Shown here: positions 39,701 to 47,787 of the stretch, piece by piece
Position numbering within the stretch: the stretch's first letter is position 1
Layout of the letters: the number at the start of each line of letters is the position of its first letter
Source of the DNA: Azonexus sp.
Lineage (GTDB): Bacteria > Pseudomonadota > Gammaproteobacteria > Burkholderiales > Rhodocyclaceae
Reading direction: 5' to 3'
Length of the DNA stretch: 64,000 nt
NCBI RefSeq assembly: GCF_030824335.1
Contig: NZ_JAVBXX010000019.1
Location: 62,001 to 126,000 of the forward strand
The notes under the pieces: generated by a model
What the model was told of the DNA's origin: nothing
The model's database searches: none
What the model saw: the letters and a program-made list of their open reading frames with translations, nothing else
Position numbers and translations under genes: made by a program

Positions 39701-40059
39701 GCGATGAAATTGAACGCGATCATCGCCAAGGCTATCGATGCACTAGCCAGAAGATAATGCACACCAAACACGCTGACGCAGAGAATCATCAACAACAAGC
39801 TGATCAATGTGCTCGAAAAACTGACGCTCATATACCGACCATATTCCATCCACCAGGAAAATCGGCTTGCCGGAAAAGTCCAGCTTCTGTTCAATAACCA
39901 GCCCAATGTATTGGCGACGATGATCGAAACGAGCATCGACAAAAGATAATACCAACCCAGAATATCCGTTCCGACATACAAAACTGCGAGGTTAGTCAGA
40001 AAGCACACGCCACCGACCAGGATAAAGCGCACAACCCGCTTATTTTTCAATTTCAACAT
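39652..40059 (-). CDS. GtrA family membrane protein
   Basis: 135 residues, four TM helices (RFILVGGVCFLTNLAVLYVG at the start; NRSWTFPASR and HRDWSF motifs in the loops). GtrA-type proteins help move polyprenyl-phosphate sugars across the membrane. It is opposite in direction to its neighbours and overlaps the methyltransferase end. It would serve the neighbouring GT2/GT-C pair. Confidence 0.88.
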   Translation of the reverse strand: MLKLKNKRVVRFILVGGVCFLTNLAVLYVGTDILGWYYLLSMLVSIIVANTLGWLLNRSWTFPASRFSWWMEYGRYMSVSFSSTLISLLLMILCVSVFGVHYLLASASIALAMIAFNFIAHRDWSFAASKDPAER

Positions 40060-40076
40060 CCAGAATATTCGAATTC

Positions 40077-40784
40077 ATGGCTACTCGCTTCAATGCACCC
40101 TACTGGCGTCACGATGCTTATACCTTGCGAAAACTGGCCGCCGCCATCGTCGATTGTATCGGTCGCACCCAAGCATCGGGCGTCCTGCTGGAAGATACTA
40201 CTGTAGTCGACCTAGGATGCGGCGAGGCGCCTTATAAAACACTGTTGACCGCCCAAGGCGCACGCTACATTGGTTGCGACATCGAGCCGGGCGGGGCAGT
40301 CGATCAAGTGATCGACACGGATGGTACAACAGCGTTGCCAGACGGATTGGCTCAATGCGTGACATCCTTTCAAGTACTTGAGCATGTCTGGGATCTGGAT
40401 CGCTATTTAGGCGAATGCCGCCGTCTGCTTGCCGAAGATGGCCTGTTGATTCTCTCCACCCATGGCAACTGGCTTTACCACCCGCACCCGACTGACTTCA
40501 GACGCTGGACGCTCGATGGGCTGCTGCGCGAATTGACAAGCCGTGGATTCAGCATTGTCGAAACCTGGCCGATCGTTGGCCCGCTTGCCTGGACAACGCA
40601 ATTCCGGACCCTTGCCTACCACCATGTCCTCAAGAAACTTGGCCCAGTTGGCAAATTGCTTTCGGCAATACTATGTCTAATGATGTACGTACGAATGACG
40701 CTGGAAGACAAGCTGACACCTAAAACACTGATCCGCAATAATGCAGCCGTCTATCTGGTGATGGCGCGACCGCAGAAAACATGA
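40077..40784 (+). CDS. SAM-dependent methyltransferase (class I), second
   Basis: 235 residues with TTVVDLGCGEAPYKTLL (motif I), YIGCDIEPGG and VTSFQVLEHVWDLDRYL. It resembles sugar/polyketide-type methyltransferases near glycan genes. The start lies 17 nt from the divergent GtrA start. It ends in ATGA overlap with the GT4 gene. Confidence 0.85.
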   Translation: MATRFNAPYWRHDAYTLRKLAAAIVDCIGRTQASGVLLEDTTVVDLGCGEAPYKTLLTAQGARYIGCDIEPGGAVDQVIDTDGTTALPDGLAQCVTSFQVLEHVWDLDRYLGECRRLLAEDGLLILSTHGNWLYHPHPTDFRRWTLDGLLRELTSRGFSIVETWPIVGPLAWTTQFRTLAYHHVLKKLGPVGKLLSAILCLMMYVRMTLEDKLTPKTLIRNNAAVYLVMARPQKT

Positions 40785-41977
40785 ACATTTTCCCTCCCCG
40801 CAAAACTGCGACATGCCGGGAAAAACCACGTCTTTTATTGCTCACACACTACTATCCTGCCCACCGAGGCGGCGTCGAAATTGTTGCCGGACAGCTCGCT
40901 GCACGGCTTGCTGAATGCTATGACATTCACTGGCTTGCGGCTGATTGCGATCCCGTGCCCGATATAGCAGGAATCACCTGTACCCCGCAGCGAGCCTGGA
41001 ATGCACTCGAAAAACATGGACTACCTTGGCCAGTCTGGTCGTTCCGCCACTGGTGGCGGCTCAGGGGAATGATCGCTGAAAGCGACATCCTGCATATCCA
41101 TGACTTTATTTACCCAGCCCACCTGCTCGCCATTCCTTTGGCAAAAGCACTGGGGAAACCCGTTGTGCTGACACAACATATTGGCGATATCGAATACAGC
41201 AACCCACTGCTTCGCAACATCCTGAAGGCCATCAACCGTAGCTTTGGACGCTGGATGCTGGGGATGTCCAGCCAAGCGGTATTTATCAGCCCACGCGTAA
41301 AAACCGGCTTTGAAGCGTACACCAAGTTCTCCCGTACGCCCTTGTATTGGCCTAACGGCGTGGACTCCCGGATATTCAAGCCCTCACCACTCCCGGCAAC
41401 CAGAAGCAAACTTCGTGAATTGCATGGGCTGGACCCGATGAAACCGGTACTGCTATTCGTTGGTCGCTTTGTTGAACGAAAAGGACTGCCGCTCCTGCGC
41501 CAAATGGTTGAAATGCGCCCGGATTGGCAATGGTGTTTTGCCGGCTGGGGGCCGCTTGACCCAACGGCATGGCAAGAACCCAATGTCTTTGTCTGGCAAG
41601 GACGCCAAGGCGCCTCTCTTGCGTCTTTGTATCAGTTGGCCGACTTGCTGATTTTGCCTAGCCACGGCGAAGGCTTTCCGCTGGTAGTCCAAGAGTCTCT
41701 GGCTTGCGGAACACCGGCGATTGTTTCTGAAGAAACCGCCGCTGGCGGGCCGGAATTTCCCGGTTGCATTATCCCGGTCGCACATTCCCCCCAAAAACCC
41801 GATCCTGCGCACTGGATTTCAGTTATTGAAAATCAACTGAATACGGACAAGCAGGCCCAGTACCGTCAACTCAGCGCCGAAAAAGCAAAACAAAGCTGGT
41901 GCTGGGAAAATCTGGCGACAAATTACAAGAAGCTTTTTGCGGGACTTGTGAACCGGGAACGCACCCAAAAACGCTGA
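40781..41977 (+). CDS. Family 4 glycosyltransferase
   Basis: 398 residues, GT-B fold. The N-terminal domain has HYYPAHRGGVEIVAGQLAARL and the C-terminal domain has VLLFVGRFVERKGLPLL and PSHGEGFPLVVQESLACGTP (the E-x7-E type signature). It transfers a sugar from an activated nucleotide sugar. The start overlaps the methyltransferase stop by 4 nt. Confidence 0.9.
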   Translation: MNIFPPRKTATCREKPRLLLLTHYYPAHRGGVEIVAGQLAARLAECYDIHWLAADCDPVPDIAGITCTPQRAWNALEKHGLPWPVWSFRHWWRLRGMIAESDILHIHDFIYPAHLLAIPLAKALGKPVVLTQHIGDIEYSNPLLRNILKAINRSFGRWMLGMSSQAVFISPRVKTGFEAYTKFSRTPLYWPNGVDSRIFKPSPLPATRSKLRELHGLDPMKPVLLFVGRFVERKGLPLLRQMVEMRPDWQWCFAGWGPLDPTAWQEPNVFVWQGRQGASLASLYQLADLLILPSHGEGFPLVVQESLACGTPAIVSEETAAGGPEFPGCIIPVAHSPQKPDPAHWISVIENQLNTDKQAQYRQLSAEKAKQSWCWENLATNYKKLFAGLVNRERTQKR

Positions 41978-42042
41978 TTTTTCCTTAATTCTTCGATCGA
42001 ACAGAAGCCACGAGCAGGGCAACCTCCCTTGGCAATTGCAGG

Positions 42043-43629
42043 TCAGCAATCAACCTGCCCTTCACTGAGAAACGCCTTGCCGTAGCGCCGGTAAACCTGC
42101 TGTTTGACGAATACGTCGTACAAGTCCGGGTCGATGTGTCCGCCATTCTTGAAGTTTTCCATGATGGACAAGGCTTGTGAGAGTTTCATCGCATCCTTGT
42201 ATGGCCGATCTTTGGCAGTCAATGCTTCGAAAATATCCGCAATCCCCATCATGCGGGCTTGCCAACTCATTTCTTCGCGCTTCAAACCTTTCGGATAGCC
42301 TTTGCCATCCATGCGCTCGTGATGACCGCCGGCATATTCGGGGACGTTCTTCAGGTGTTTTGGCCAGGGCAACTGCTCCAGCATCCGGATGGTGGCGACG
42401 ATGTGATGGTTGATGATTTCGCGTTCCGCACCAGTCAAAGTACCGGCACGAATACTCAGGTTAAGGACTTCATCATCACTGAGGAAGGGCACTTCTTCAC
42501 CCGCCGGATTGCGCCACCGATATCGCGTCGACATCAGGGCGATGCGCTCAATGTCCTCGTCGCGCATACGCTCCCCGCCCACATTCGCTTTACGCAGAAA
42601 TTCGCGGTCCACATCGAGTTGACCGCAAAAATCCACATACCGCTGTTCGGCATCGGCAGCGGATTGTCCGTTGGCGATTTCCTGCCATTTGCGCACTTCG
42701 GCATCGCGGCGCACGACTTCAAACCGGGTATCCAGCAAATGAATACGATCAAAGAGCGTTTGCAGCTTCGTCGCCTTATCCACGACATGTACCGGTGTCG
42801 TGACCTTGCCGCAGTCGTGCATCAAGGCAGCGATGCGCAATTCGTAGCGATCCTTGTCGGTCAGCCTGAAATCGGCAAGCGGACCATCGTCGATGGCATC
42901 AACGGCATCGGCCAGCATCATGGTGAGTTCCGGCACACGCTGGCAATGCCCGGCGGTATGCGGTGATTTTTCGTCAATCGCCAGATTGATCACGGTAATC
43001 AGCGACTCGAACAGCGCTTCGAGTTGCTCGATCAATTGTCGATTGGTCAGGGCGATAGCGGCCTGCGAAGCGAGCGACTCAGCCAGCCTTTGGTCGGCAG
43101 GGGAAAACACCGTAACCCGACCGGTTGAAGGATCGATCGCATTGATCAGTTGCAGCACGCCGATGATTTCACCCTCATGGTTCTTCATCGGGACCGTCAG
43201 GAAAGACTGCGAACGATAACCGGTGTGCTCGTCGAAATGGCGAGTACCGGAAAAATCGAAACCAGCGGCCTGGTAGGCATCGGCGATGTTGACGGTATTG
43301 CCACTGATTGCCGCATAGGCGGCAATCATGTTGTTATTCGGCAAGCCATCCGGCTGGTACAAGGGCAAATCGGGGAAACTACCCGAAATGGGCTGCCCGC
43401 TAGAGCCCCCAAAAGCAATATGCAGCGAGTCCGTCCGCACAATTTCGAAACGCAAGCGCTGTTTATCATCCGACAGGAGATACAAGGTACCGCCATCGGC
43501 CTGGGTGATACCCTTGGCTGCCAGCAGAATTTTTTCCAGCAAAAGCGCAATATTCCGCTCGACGGAGAGCGATGCCCCGATATCGTTCAGCTGTTCAAGG
43601 CGGCGAAAAAGGCTTTGCAGCGAGTCCAT
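42043..43629 (-). CDS. GAF-HD-GYP domain protein (cyclic-di-GMP phosphodiesterase candidate)
   Basis: 528 residues. A GAF domain (about 12-185) with TGYRSQSFLTVPM and GVLQLINAID is followed by an HD-GYP domain (about 200-510). Its metal and signature residues are in PHTAGHCQRV, LMHDCGKV and HHERMDGKGYP, all intact, so c-di-GMP hydrolysis is likely. An insertion of about 110 residues lies between HD and GYP parts. The ATG at 43627-43629 has AGGAGG upstream. It is the last gene of the signalling operon, 8 nt after the ATPase gene. Confidence 0.88.
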   Translation of the reverse strand: MDSLQSLFRRLEQLNDIGASLSVERNIALLLEKILLAAKGITQADGGTLYLLSDDKQRLRFEIVRTDSLHIAFGGSSGQPISGSFPDLPLYQPDGLPNNNMIAAYAAISGNTVNIADAYQAAGFDFSGTRHFDEHTGYRSQSFLTVPMKNHEGEIIGVLQLINAIDPSTGRVTVFSPADQRLAESLASQAAIALTNRQLIEQLEALFESLITVINLAIDEKSPHTAGHCQRVPELTMMLADAVDAIDDGPLADFRLTDKDRYELRIAALMHDCGKVTTPVHVVDKATKLQTLFDRIHLLDTRFEVVRRDAEVRKWQEIANGQSAADAEQRYVDFCGQLDVDREFLRKANVGGERMRDEDIERIALMSTRYRWRNPAGEEVPFLSDDEVLNLSIRAGTLTGAEREIINHHIVATIRMLEQLPWPKHLKNVPEYAGGHHERMDGKGYPKGLKREEMSWQARMMGIADIFEALTAKDRPYKDAMKLSQALSIMENFKNGGHIDPDLYDVFVKQQVYRRYGKAFLSEGQVDC

Positions 43630-43637
43630 GGGACCTC

Positions 43638-45962
43638 CTATTTGATGCAAACCGCGCGAACCTGCTTCAGATCGGTAATGCCTTGCAGGGCTTTTTCGAT
43701 ACCGTCCATCTTGAGGGTGCGCATTCCTTCATTGAGCGCGCAAGCGAGAATTTCCACAACCCTGGCTTTTTCCTGAATCAGCTTTTTCACCGGGTCGGTA
43801 CCAACCATCAATTCGTGCAAACCCACGCGCCCCTTGTAGCCGGTATCGCTACATACGGCGCAGCCGTGCGCCCGTTGCAAAGTGAACTTTCCATCCTTGG
43901 CGTAGCGCGTCAGCCATTCCTGGCGAATCGCATCACGGGCACCTGCCGGATCTTTCAGCCAGGCATCAGTACGCTTCAGTTCTTCACAATATTCGTCGAG
44001 CAGATGTTCTATCTCCGCCGTATCTGGCGTGTAGGCCTCCTTGCACTCCTTGCACAGGCGCTTGCCAAGACGCTGGGCGAGAATTCCGAGCAAGGCATCG
44101 GAAAAGTTGAATGGGTCCATCCCCATGTCGAGCAGACGAATGACCGACTCGGGGGCCGAATTGGTGTGCAGCGTGGCAAAGACAAGGTGGCCGGTCAGGG
44201 AGGCCTCGATACCGATGCCCGTCGTTTCTGCATCGCGCATTTCGCCAACCATGATGATGTCCGGGTCGGCACGCAGGAAAGCCTTCATCACGGTCGGAAA
44301 ATCCAGCCCGGCTTTCTTGTTGACCTGCACCTGACGCAAACCCTTCTGGGTGATTTCCACCGGATCTTCAGCAGTCCAGATTTTCGTATCCGGCGTATTC
44401 AAATGACCGAGAACCGAATGCAGCGTCGTTGTTTTACCGGAACCGGTCGGACCACAAACGAAGAACAGTCCATAAGGTTTTTCAATGCAACTGAGCAGGC
44501 TTTTGTGATTGTGCGGAGACAAACCAAGTTGTTCCAGCTTGATCGGCTCGCCAGCCGCCAGGATACGCATCACCACATCCTCGACACCACCGGCCGTAGG
44601 AATGGTGGCGACCCGCAATTCGATATCGAGCGGGCCGAATTTCTTGAATTTGATCTTGCCATCCTGCGGCCTGCGCTTCTCGGAAATATCGAGGTCGCAC
44701 ATGATTTTCAGGCGCGTAATCAGGGAAGAACGATAGGAGGCTGGAATCTCGATGTAGTTAACCAGCGTGCCGTCCTTGCGAAAACGGATCGCTGTTTTTT
44801 CCTTGCCCGGTCGCGGCTCGATGTGAATATCGGAAGCCCCTTGCTGATAGGCTTCGACGATGATTTTATTCACCAGCCTGACCAGTTCGTTGTCAGCCGC
44901 CGCCGAGATATCCTCGCCGATCTCGCCACCTTCCTCGCCTTCATCCATGCCGGACAACAGGTCGTTGACCGAGCCCATGTCGGAAAGTGCACCGAAATAC
45001 TGGTCGACCGTAGCAACGAACTCACGTTGCGTGGTAACGCGGTAGGCGACTTTCCGCTTGGGGAAAATATTTTCCACAACGCGGGAAACACGCAGCTTTT
45101 CCGGGTCGGGCGTCATGACCAGAATGCCTTCAGGAGAATCCTCCAGCGGCAACCAGTGGCTTGCATCGACATATTCGCGCTTGATGTTGCGCAGCAAGTC
45201 GATCGGTTTGATGCGCTCCGGACGCATCGGTTCGTACGGCACCCCGTAGAACTTGGCCAGAGCATGACCGATATCACCGATCTTGACCTTGAAATCCGCG
45301 ACCAGCACATCTTCGATGTTGAGGTCCTTGCGCCGAGCCGACTGTTGCGCCACCTCCAGTTCGCTGGCGGCCAGAATCCCGTCACCCACCAAATGGTCGT
45401 AACGCGTACGCGCGACAAACGGCGGATTGAGGCGATGCAGGAAGGCCACGGCCAACGTCTGGGCCAACTCACCAGCGCCCTCTTCCGCCGTGGCCGAAAA
45501 CGGCACATCGGCTTTGTGATTGATGAGTTGCATGACCCCGAGCAACTCACCACTTTCGGCGCAGATGGGAACTACAAGCATCTGTTTTGAACGGTAGCCA
45601 GTCCTGCGGTCAACCTCACTCAGGAAGCGGATTTCCGGACTGTAGGCCGCAAGTTCGTTGGCGTCATACACATCCGCGATATTCAGCGGCTGACGGTTTA
45701 CCGCAACGCAACCGGCAATGCTTTGAGAGGAAATCGGCAAGCGGATGTCACGGAATGAATTTAGTCCAGTTTTTACTTTCGAAACAATGTGCTGCCCATC
45801 CTCGGCCAGCACATAGAGCGTCATCCGGTCGGCATTGAACAAATCGCAGATGTCCTGCGACAAGGACAGCATGATTTCATCGATATTCGCTGTCGCGTGA
45901 ATCCGGTTGGTCAGTGTCTGCAGATGCTTCAGAAACAGAAGACGGCTGGCAACGCTGGTCAT
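43638..45962 (-). CDS. GAF-domain GspE/PilB-type secretion/pilus ATPase
   Basis: 774 residues. An N-terminal GAF domain (about 8-170; TGYRSKQMLVVPI, GVMQLIN), a MshEN/GspE N-domain (about 175-300) and the T2SSE ATPase core follow. Walker A is GPTGSGKTTT, Walker B RADPDIIMVGEMRD, and a zinc site is formed by CKEC and CAVC. PilB/GspE proteins drive pilus or type II secretion assembly. No platform, prepilin or retraction genes are next to it. The start overlaps the upstream stop (ATGA) with AGGGAG before it. Confidence 0.9.
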   Translation of the reverse strand: MTSVASRLLFLKHLQTLTNRIHATANIDEIMLSLSQDICDLFNADRMTLYVLAEDGQHIVSKVKTGLNSFRDIRLPISSQSIAGCVAVNRQPLNIADVYDANELAAYSPEIRFLSEVDRRTGYRSKQMLVVPICAESGELLGVMQLINHKADVPFSATAEEGAGELAQTLAVAFLHRLNPPFVARTRYDHLVGDGILAASELEVAQQSARRKDLNIEDVLVADFKVKIGDIGHALAKFYGVPYEPMRPERIKPIDLLRNIKREYVDASHWLPLEDSPEGILVMTPDPEKLRVSRVVENIFPKRKVAYRVTTQREFVATVDQYFGALSDMGSVNDLLSGMDEGEEGGEIGEDISAAADNELVRLVNKIIVEAYQQGASDIHIEPRPGKEKTAIRFRKDGTLVNYIEIPASYRSSLITRLKIMCDLDISEKRRPQDGKIKFKKFGPLDIELRVATIPTAGGVEDVVMRILAAGEPIKLEQLGLSPHNHKSLLSCIEKPYGLFFVCGPTGSGKTTTLHSVLGHLNTPDTKIWTAEDPVEITQKGLRQVQVNKKAGLDFPTVMKAFLRADPDIIMVGEMRDAETTGIGIEASLTGHLVFATLHTNSAPESVIRLLDMGMDPFNFSDALLGILAQRLGKRLCKECKEAYTPDTAEIEHLLDEYCEELKRTDAWLKDPAGARDAIRQEWLTRYAKDGKFTLQRAHGCAVCSDTGYKGRVGLHELMVGTDPVKKLIQEKARVVEILACALNEGMRTLKMDGIEKALQGITDLKQVRAVCIK

Positions 45963-47014
45963 GCGTTTTCTCCCTGGGCAAGCCCACCCTTGAGCCATGA
46001 AGCGCGAAAGCCATTTTGGGCCAGCAAAAAAGCGGCGGCTGAACTCCGTCGACCACTCTGACAGTAAGCAATGTACTCGCGCGAACGGTCGAGCAAACCA
46101 AACGCTGCGCGAATTTCATTGAGCGGGACGTTCAAGGCACCGGGCAAGCCATCCTCGGTAAACTCTGCCGGATAACGGACATCCAGCCAACGCGCCTTGC
46201 CGCTCGCCACCAGCGTATCCGCCGCAGCGCGCGCTATCGGGTGTAACAATGGCTCCTGCAGCAACTCGACAAAATCCGGCTTGGCCAGACGCATGAGTAC
46301 ACCATCGGTTTTCATCGTCACCGAGGCGTTGCGCAAGGTGTCGGCAACCAGCGCTTCTTCGCCAAAGGCATCGCCGGGTTTGAGTTCGGCAATCTCCAGA
46401 CTGACACCGCCCACGTGCTTGCTGACCACGCAACGACCACTTTCAATCAGATAGTAATACTCGCCAGCCTCGCCCTCGCTGACGATGCATTCGCCCCGCT
46501 TGACGGGAAAGCGTTGAAAACGCTGCAGCAACTCATGAATATGGGCTGCCGGCAATTGCGACAAGGTACTTGACGTGAGCATGCGGGCGTTGAAGGCACC
46601 CGACATCGTGCTCCATGCCGCCGGCTCAGTTTCAGACGGCGCAGCATCGGCCACCACGGCAAGCTCATCCCAAGTCATCATGATGTCGAGTAAATCGAAA
46701 TCCAGGCCGAGCAATACCACCTCGGTGATGGCCTTGCTGGCCCGCGGTGCAGCGGATTTGTAGCCAATCGGCCAATGCGCCTCGTCACACCCGCCCACCA
46801 AGATCTGCATGCTGCCGTCCGGCAGGATCAGACGCAACTCGCCAACCAGCAAATAAACGAACTGCTTGCTTTGCGGCATGGCGAGGAGCGGGTCCACTCC
46901 GATGGAAAAGCAGGCACATTGACTCAACCGCACCAACTCTTCAAGACGCAACGAAGACAGGCCACGGATGGGTTCAAGGCATTGCAACTGGGCTATGGTC
47001 GGGTGGCTCATCAT
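45959..47014 (-). CDS. Cyclic-nucleotide-binding and rhodanese fusion protein
   Basis: 351 residues. A degenerate N-terminal CNB-like domain (about 10-110) is followed by a canonical CNB domain (about 140-260) whose phosphate-binding cassette FGEEALVADTLRNAS keeps the Glu and Arg that contact cyclic nucleotides. The C-terminal rhodanese (about 265-350) has the active-site loop CQSGRRSS with its Cys intact. It overlaps the genes on both sides. It could read cAMP made by the operon's cyclase and act on a sulphur or redox target; that is inference. Confidence 0.82.
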   Translation of the reverse strand: MMSHPTIAQLQCLEPIRGLSSLRLEELVRLSQCACFSIGVDPLLAMPQSKQFVYLLVGELRLILPDGSMQILVGGCDEAHWPIGYKSAAPRASKAITEVVLLGLDFDLLDIMMTWDELAVVADAAPSETEPAAWSTMSGAFNARMLTSSTLSQLPAAHIHELLQRFQRFPVKRGECIVSEGEAGEYYYLIESGRCVVSKHVGGVSLEIAELKPGDAFGEEALVADTLRNASVTMKTDGVLMRLAKPDFVELLQEPLLHPIARAAADTLVASGKARWLDVRYPAEFTEDGLPGALNVPLNEIRAAFGLLDRSREYIAYCQSGRRSSAAAFLLAQNGFRASWLKGGLAQGENA

Positions 47015-47787
47015 CACAATTCAAAAACCTGGTTGTTCTGCAACATGCGTGGCGAATAATCACTAAGACAACGGGCGATTTCTTCCATGGTCAATTCGAT
47101 CTGACCGGGCTTCAGATGCGTGATGTAAATTTCACATTCACGCTCAAGCTTGAGGAGTTCGGATGCCAACATGTCCGGGCAAAGATGCCGAGAGACTCTG
47201 GCCAGTTCACGCTCCCGATTTGAAAAGGCACACTCGACGATCAGGTAGCGCAGATTGTCGATCCGGTTAACCGCCCGCCAGAAGGCATCACATTGTCCGG
47301 TGTCGCCTGAAAAAACCAGACTGGCTTGCCCCGAGTCGATACGGTAGCCCACGGCAGGCACGGTATGGTCTACCGGCAGCGGCGTAATCGTCCGCCCAGC
47401 CAACTCGATTGAGTCACCAAGCGGTAGCGACTGGTAACGCAGGAAGGGTTTCTCCGGCGTTGGCACCTCGGAAAAATCCGGCCAGATTGCCCAGTTGAAA
47501 ATATGGTTACGCAGGATGGTCAGTACCGAATCGGTGCCATAGACCGTCAGCGGCTGGCTACGCCGGTCAGCCACGGTATCGATCATCAATGGCAGGGAGG
47601 TGATGTGATCGAGATGCGTGTGGGTAAGAAACACGTGATCGATGACGGCCAATTCAGCAATGCTCAGGTCTCCGACACCGGTGCCGGCATCGATCAAGAT
47701 GTCGTGGTCGATCAGCAGCGATGTTGTACGCTGGTTTCGCCCGCCGATACCGCCGCTACAGCCAAGGACTCGTAGTTTCATGGTCAT
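47014..47787 (-). CDS. Metallo-beta-lactamase-fold cyclic-nucleotide phosphodiesterase candidate
   Basis: 257 residues. The THTHLDH metal motif, further ligands SGDTGQCD and ITHLKPGQ, and the N-terminal RVLGCSGGIGG fit the MBL hydrolase fold. The spacing and the VFLTHTHLDHITSLPLMIDTV segment resemble class II 3',5'-cyclic-nucleotide phosphodiesterases. Its place between the cyclase and the cyclic-nucleotide reader supports cAMP turnover. The ATG overlaps the cyclase stop (ATGA). Confidence 0.8.
   Translation of the reverse strand: MTMKLRVLGCSGGIGGRNQRTTSLLIDHDILIDAGTGVGDLSIAELAVIDHVFLTHTHLDHITSLPLMIDTVADRRSQPLTVYGTDSVLTILRNHIFNWAIWPDFSEVPTPEKPFLRYQSLPLGDSIELAGRTITPLPVDHTVPAVGYRIDSGQASLVFSGDTGQCDAFWRAVNRIDNLRYLIVECAFSNRERELARVSRHLCPDMLASELLKLERECEIYITHLKPGQIELTMEEIARCLSDYSPRMLQNNQVFEL

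Noticed and set aside
43572..45590. Long plus-strand open frame of 672 codons
   Set aside because: It lies opposite the GAF-GspE ATPase gene and has shadow-frame composition; the minus-strand protein carries all recognisable motifs.
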